DNA from: Urechidicola croceus
GTDB taxonomy: Bacteria > Bacteroidota > Bacteroidia > Flavobacteriales > Flavobacteriaceae
Direction of reading: 5' to 3'
Assembly: GCA_905181865.1 (NCBI GenBank)
Contig: CAJIZG010000001.1
Coordinates: 726,965-790,964, forward strand
DNA length: 64,000 bases
Positions 62,177 to 64,000 of the stretch are shown one piece after another. Below the pieces are notes generated by a model. The model did not search any database, was not told where the DNA came from, and saw only the letters and a list, made by a program, of their open reading frames with translations. The translations under genes were made by a program, and so were the position numbers. Each line of letters opens with the position of its first letter. The stretch's first letter is position 1.

Positions 62177-64000
62177 ATGAAAAGCATAACAAAGAAAAGT
62201 ATATTAATATGCCTATGTACTATGGGCCTGATAACAAGTGTCAGGTGCCAGGAAGCAAATATTAAAAAAACCGAAAATACTGTTTCACCTAATATCATTT
62301 TAATTTTAGCAGATGATATGGGCTGGGCAGATAGCGAATTATATGGTTCAACTTATTACGAAACGCCTAACTTAATCCGTTTGGCCAAAGAAGGCATGCA
62401 TTTTACAAATGCTTATGCTGCAAGTCCACTTTGTTCTCCTACTCGTGCCAGTATTATGTCTGGACAACATCCAGCACGTTTAAAAATAACGGTGGCCATT
62501 ACACCCAAAAATGTATTTGAGCCAAAAGCTTTGCCTCCGGAACCCAATCAATATGTTGGCAAAGTGCAGAATAAAAACCACATGCCACTTGAAATATTTA
62601 CCCTGGCAGAAGCCTTAAAAGAATCTGGGTATAACACCGCTCATATTGGTAAATGGCATCTGTCAACAAGCCATCCTGGCTGGAAAACAGGAGATACAAT
62701 TTACAATGCAGAAAATCAAGGCTTTGATTTTGTGATTGGAGGAGGTCATCTTCCTGGCCCGCCCGACTATTATTCCCCTTATGGAAATCGAATTCCCAAT
62801 TTATCACCGGGACCTGAAGGAGAATATTTAAATGAACGATTGGCAGAAGAATCCATCAAATGGATCAATTCTGTTAAAGATTCAAAATCGCCTTTCTATT
62901 TAAATTTCTGGCAATATGCGGTACACGGACCCTGGATTGGAAAAAAAGGCCTAATGCCAAAATACCTTGCCAAGACGGATCCTCAGGGCTTACAGGATTG
63001 TCCGGAAATGGGAACGATGATCGAAAGTTTAGATAACAGTGTTGGTCTTTTATTGGACTGGTTAGATCTTCCAGAAAACAAAAAAGTGAAAGATAATACC
63101 ATTATCATTTTTGCTTCAGACAACGGTGGTGTTGCGCATCTTGTAAACGTAGGCGGAACAAAGAAACAAGTGACTTCCAACCGTCCATTACGTGGAGGAA
63201 AAGCAAACACCTATGAAGGAGGCACTCGGATTCCATGGATTGTTCGTTGGCCGAATAAAGTAAAAGCAGGATCTATTTCTGATACCCCAATATCTACCGT
63301 AGATCTTTACCCTACGCTACTAGAAATTTCGGGAACAAAACCCAAACCAGATATCGTCTTAGACGGTAAAAATATTACACCAATTTTTAAAGGAGAATCT
63401 ATGGACGACCGTCCGCTCTTTTTTGATTTTCCCCATGTATTTGGAATTTTGTCTGCATCGTCTACCACAGTGAGATTGGGAGATTATAAATTGCTTCGTT
63501 TTTATTGGGCTGGTAAAAAACCTAAAACTCATTATTACGAATTGTACAATCTAAAAGAAGACCCTTCAGAAGCCATAAACCTGGCAACATACATGCCTGA
63601 GAAAGTAAATGAACTAGATGCGCTAATCAGTCAACATTTAGAAGAAACAAAAGCGTTGATTCCGATTCCGAATGAAAACTTTTCTGGAGATCCGCTTAAA
63701 CTTAGATCAAGTCCAAATAGTGCTCCAAGCCGTCCAATATCCCTTCATTTGTCTAAAACAAAATTAGTCGTACAGAAAGATAAAGGGACACATAAATTCC
63801 AGTTATTGGATGAAAAAGGAAAGTTGCGAAAATCTACCGCTTTGTTGCTCAAGGGTTCTGAATGGATACAAATTAAAAACTTGTCAGACGGCCAAGTGGA
63901 AGTCTCATGGGATCGTACTCTTAAAAAAGAGGATGCCAAAGTGTTATTTGGTTGGAACGGTGGTAAAACCATATTTGAAATGAATGATTGGACACTCAAT
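62177..64000 (+). CDS. Second S1 sulfatase, 3' end beyond the window
   Basis: 608 codons visible, open to the last base. Signal peptide (SILICLCTMGLITSVRCQE, possibly a lipoprotein Cys). Formylglycine site C86-S-P-T-R in SPLCSPTRASIMSG; metal motifs IILILADDMGWAD and IIFASDNGG; HIGKWHL. After ~500 an extra C-terminal part begins (SAPSRPISLHLSKTKLVVQK...). Twenty-five bases after the first sulfatase, so the pair is an operon acting on a sulfated polysaccharide. Confidence 0.93.
   Translation, partial: MKSITKKSILICLCTMGLITSVRCQEANIKKTENTVSPNIILILADDMGWADSELYGSTYYETPNLIRLAKEGMHFTNAYAASPLCSPTRASIMSGQHPARLKITVAITPKNVFEPKALPPEPNQYVGKVQNKNHMPLEIFTLAEALKESGYNTAHIGKWHLSTSHPGWKTGDTIYNAENQGFDFVIGGGHLPGPPDYYSPYGNRIPNLSPGPEGEYLNERLAEESIKWINSVKDSKSPFYLNFWQYAVHGPWIGKKGLMPKYLAKTDPQGLQDCPEMGTMIESLDNSVGLLLDWLDLPENKKVKDNTIIIFASDNGGVAHLVNVGGTKKQVTSNRPLRGGKANTYEGGTRIPWIVRWPNKVKAGSISDTPISTVDLYPTLLEISGTKPKPDIVLDGKNITPIFKGESMDDRPLFFDFPHVFGILSASSTTVRLGDYKLLRFYWAGKKPKTHYYELYNLKEDPSEAINLATYMPEKVNELDALISQHLEETKALIPIPNENFSGDPLKLRSSPNSAPSRPISLHLSKTKLVVQKDKGTHKFQLLDEKGKLRKSTALLLKGSEWIQIKNLSDGQVEVSWDRTLKKEDAKVLFGWNGGKTIFEMNDWTLN

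Overview
The window is AT-rich DNA from a member of the Bacteroidota, almost certainly family Flavobacteriaceae. The evidence is a fused SecDF, Rho with a long basic insert, CdaA, LptC, families largely restricted to Bacteroidota (DUF4293, DUF1599, BT_3928, DUF5522), promoters of the TTG-N18-TAnnTTTG type, and the carbohydrate-active and sulfatase genes typical of a marine polysaccharide degrader. Genus cannot be told from the sequence.

Layout. 1-10.5 kb: housekeeping (secDF 3' part, a fused hpt-adk, obgE, lysS) with a BlaI/M56-peptidase (BlaR1-like) module and a strong candidate small RNA antisense-oriented upstream of lysS. 10.6-18.8 kb: loosely packed accessory region holding a GH32-like enzyme, an M19 dipeptidase, DoxX, a GH16 enzyme, gene remnants, long gene-poor gaps and a degenerate repeat that recurs between genes. 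18.9-25.2 kb: a compact eight-gene operon with overlapping genes that encodes a type III polyketide synthase, its own small fatty-acid-synthase-like set (KAS, dehydratase, FabI-like reductase, ACP, phosphopantetheinyl transferase) and two tailoring enzymes (methyltransferase, FAD oxidoreductase). 25.4-28 kb: decaying genes (DUF3303-like, NIPSNAP, a zinc metalloprotease). 28-38 kb: serine hydrolase, DUF4136 lipoprotein, and a DUF1080/Gfo-Idh sugar locus with a membrane-spanning LamG plus winged-helix regulator. 38-39 kb: metallothionein-like gene and sigZ-like sigma factor, each with one nonsense codon. 39-47 kb and 49-60 kb: ordinary core genes (fluC, folP, cdaA, ABC exporter, truA, rho, ppiD, lptC, coaX, tRNA-Phe), interrupted at 47.3-49.1 kb by a broken sensor/LuxR response-regulator pair. 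60-64 kb: downstream of tRNA-Phe, start of a sulfatase locus that runs off the window.

Most notable points: (1) the self-contained FAS + type III PKS + methyltransferase + flavoprotein operon, which predicts a methylated and possibly oxidised alkyl-resorcinol/pyrone type lipid; (2) the candidate ~100-nt sRNA at 8530-8630; (3) the direct-repeat candidate operator next to the LamG/winged-helix regulator; (4) nested perfect palindromes around the blaI promoter; (5) a high density of single-lesion pseudogenes across the window. All function calls rest on reading motifs by eye; no database search was made.
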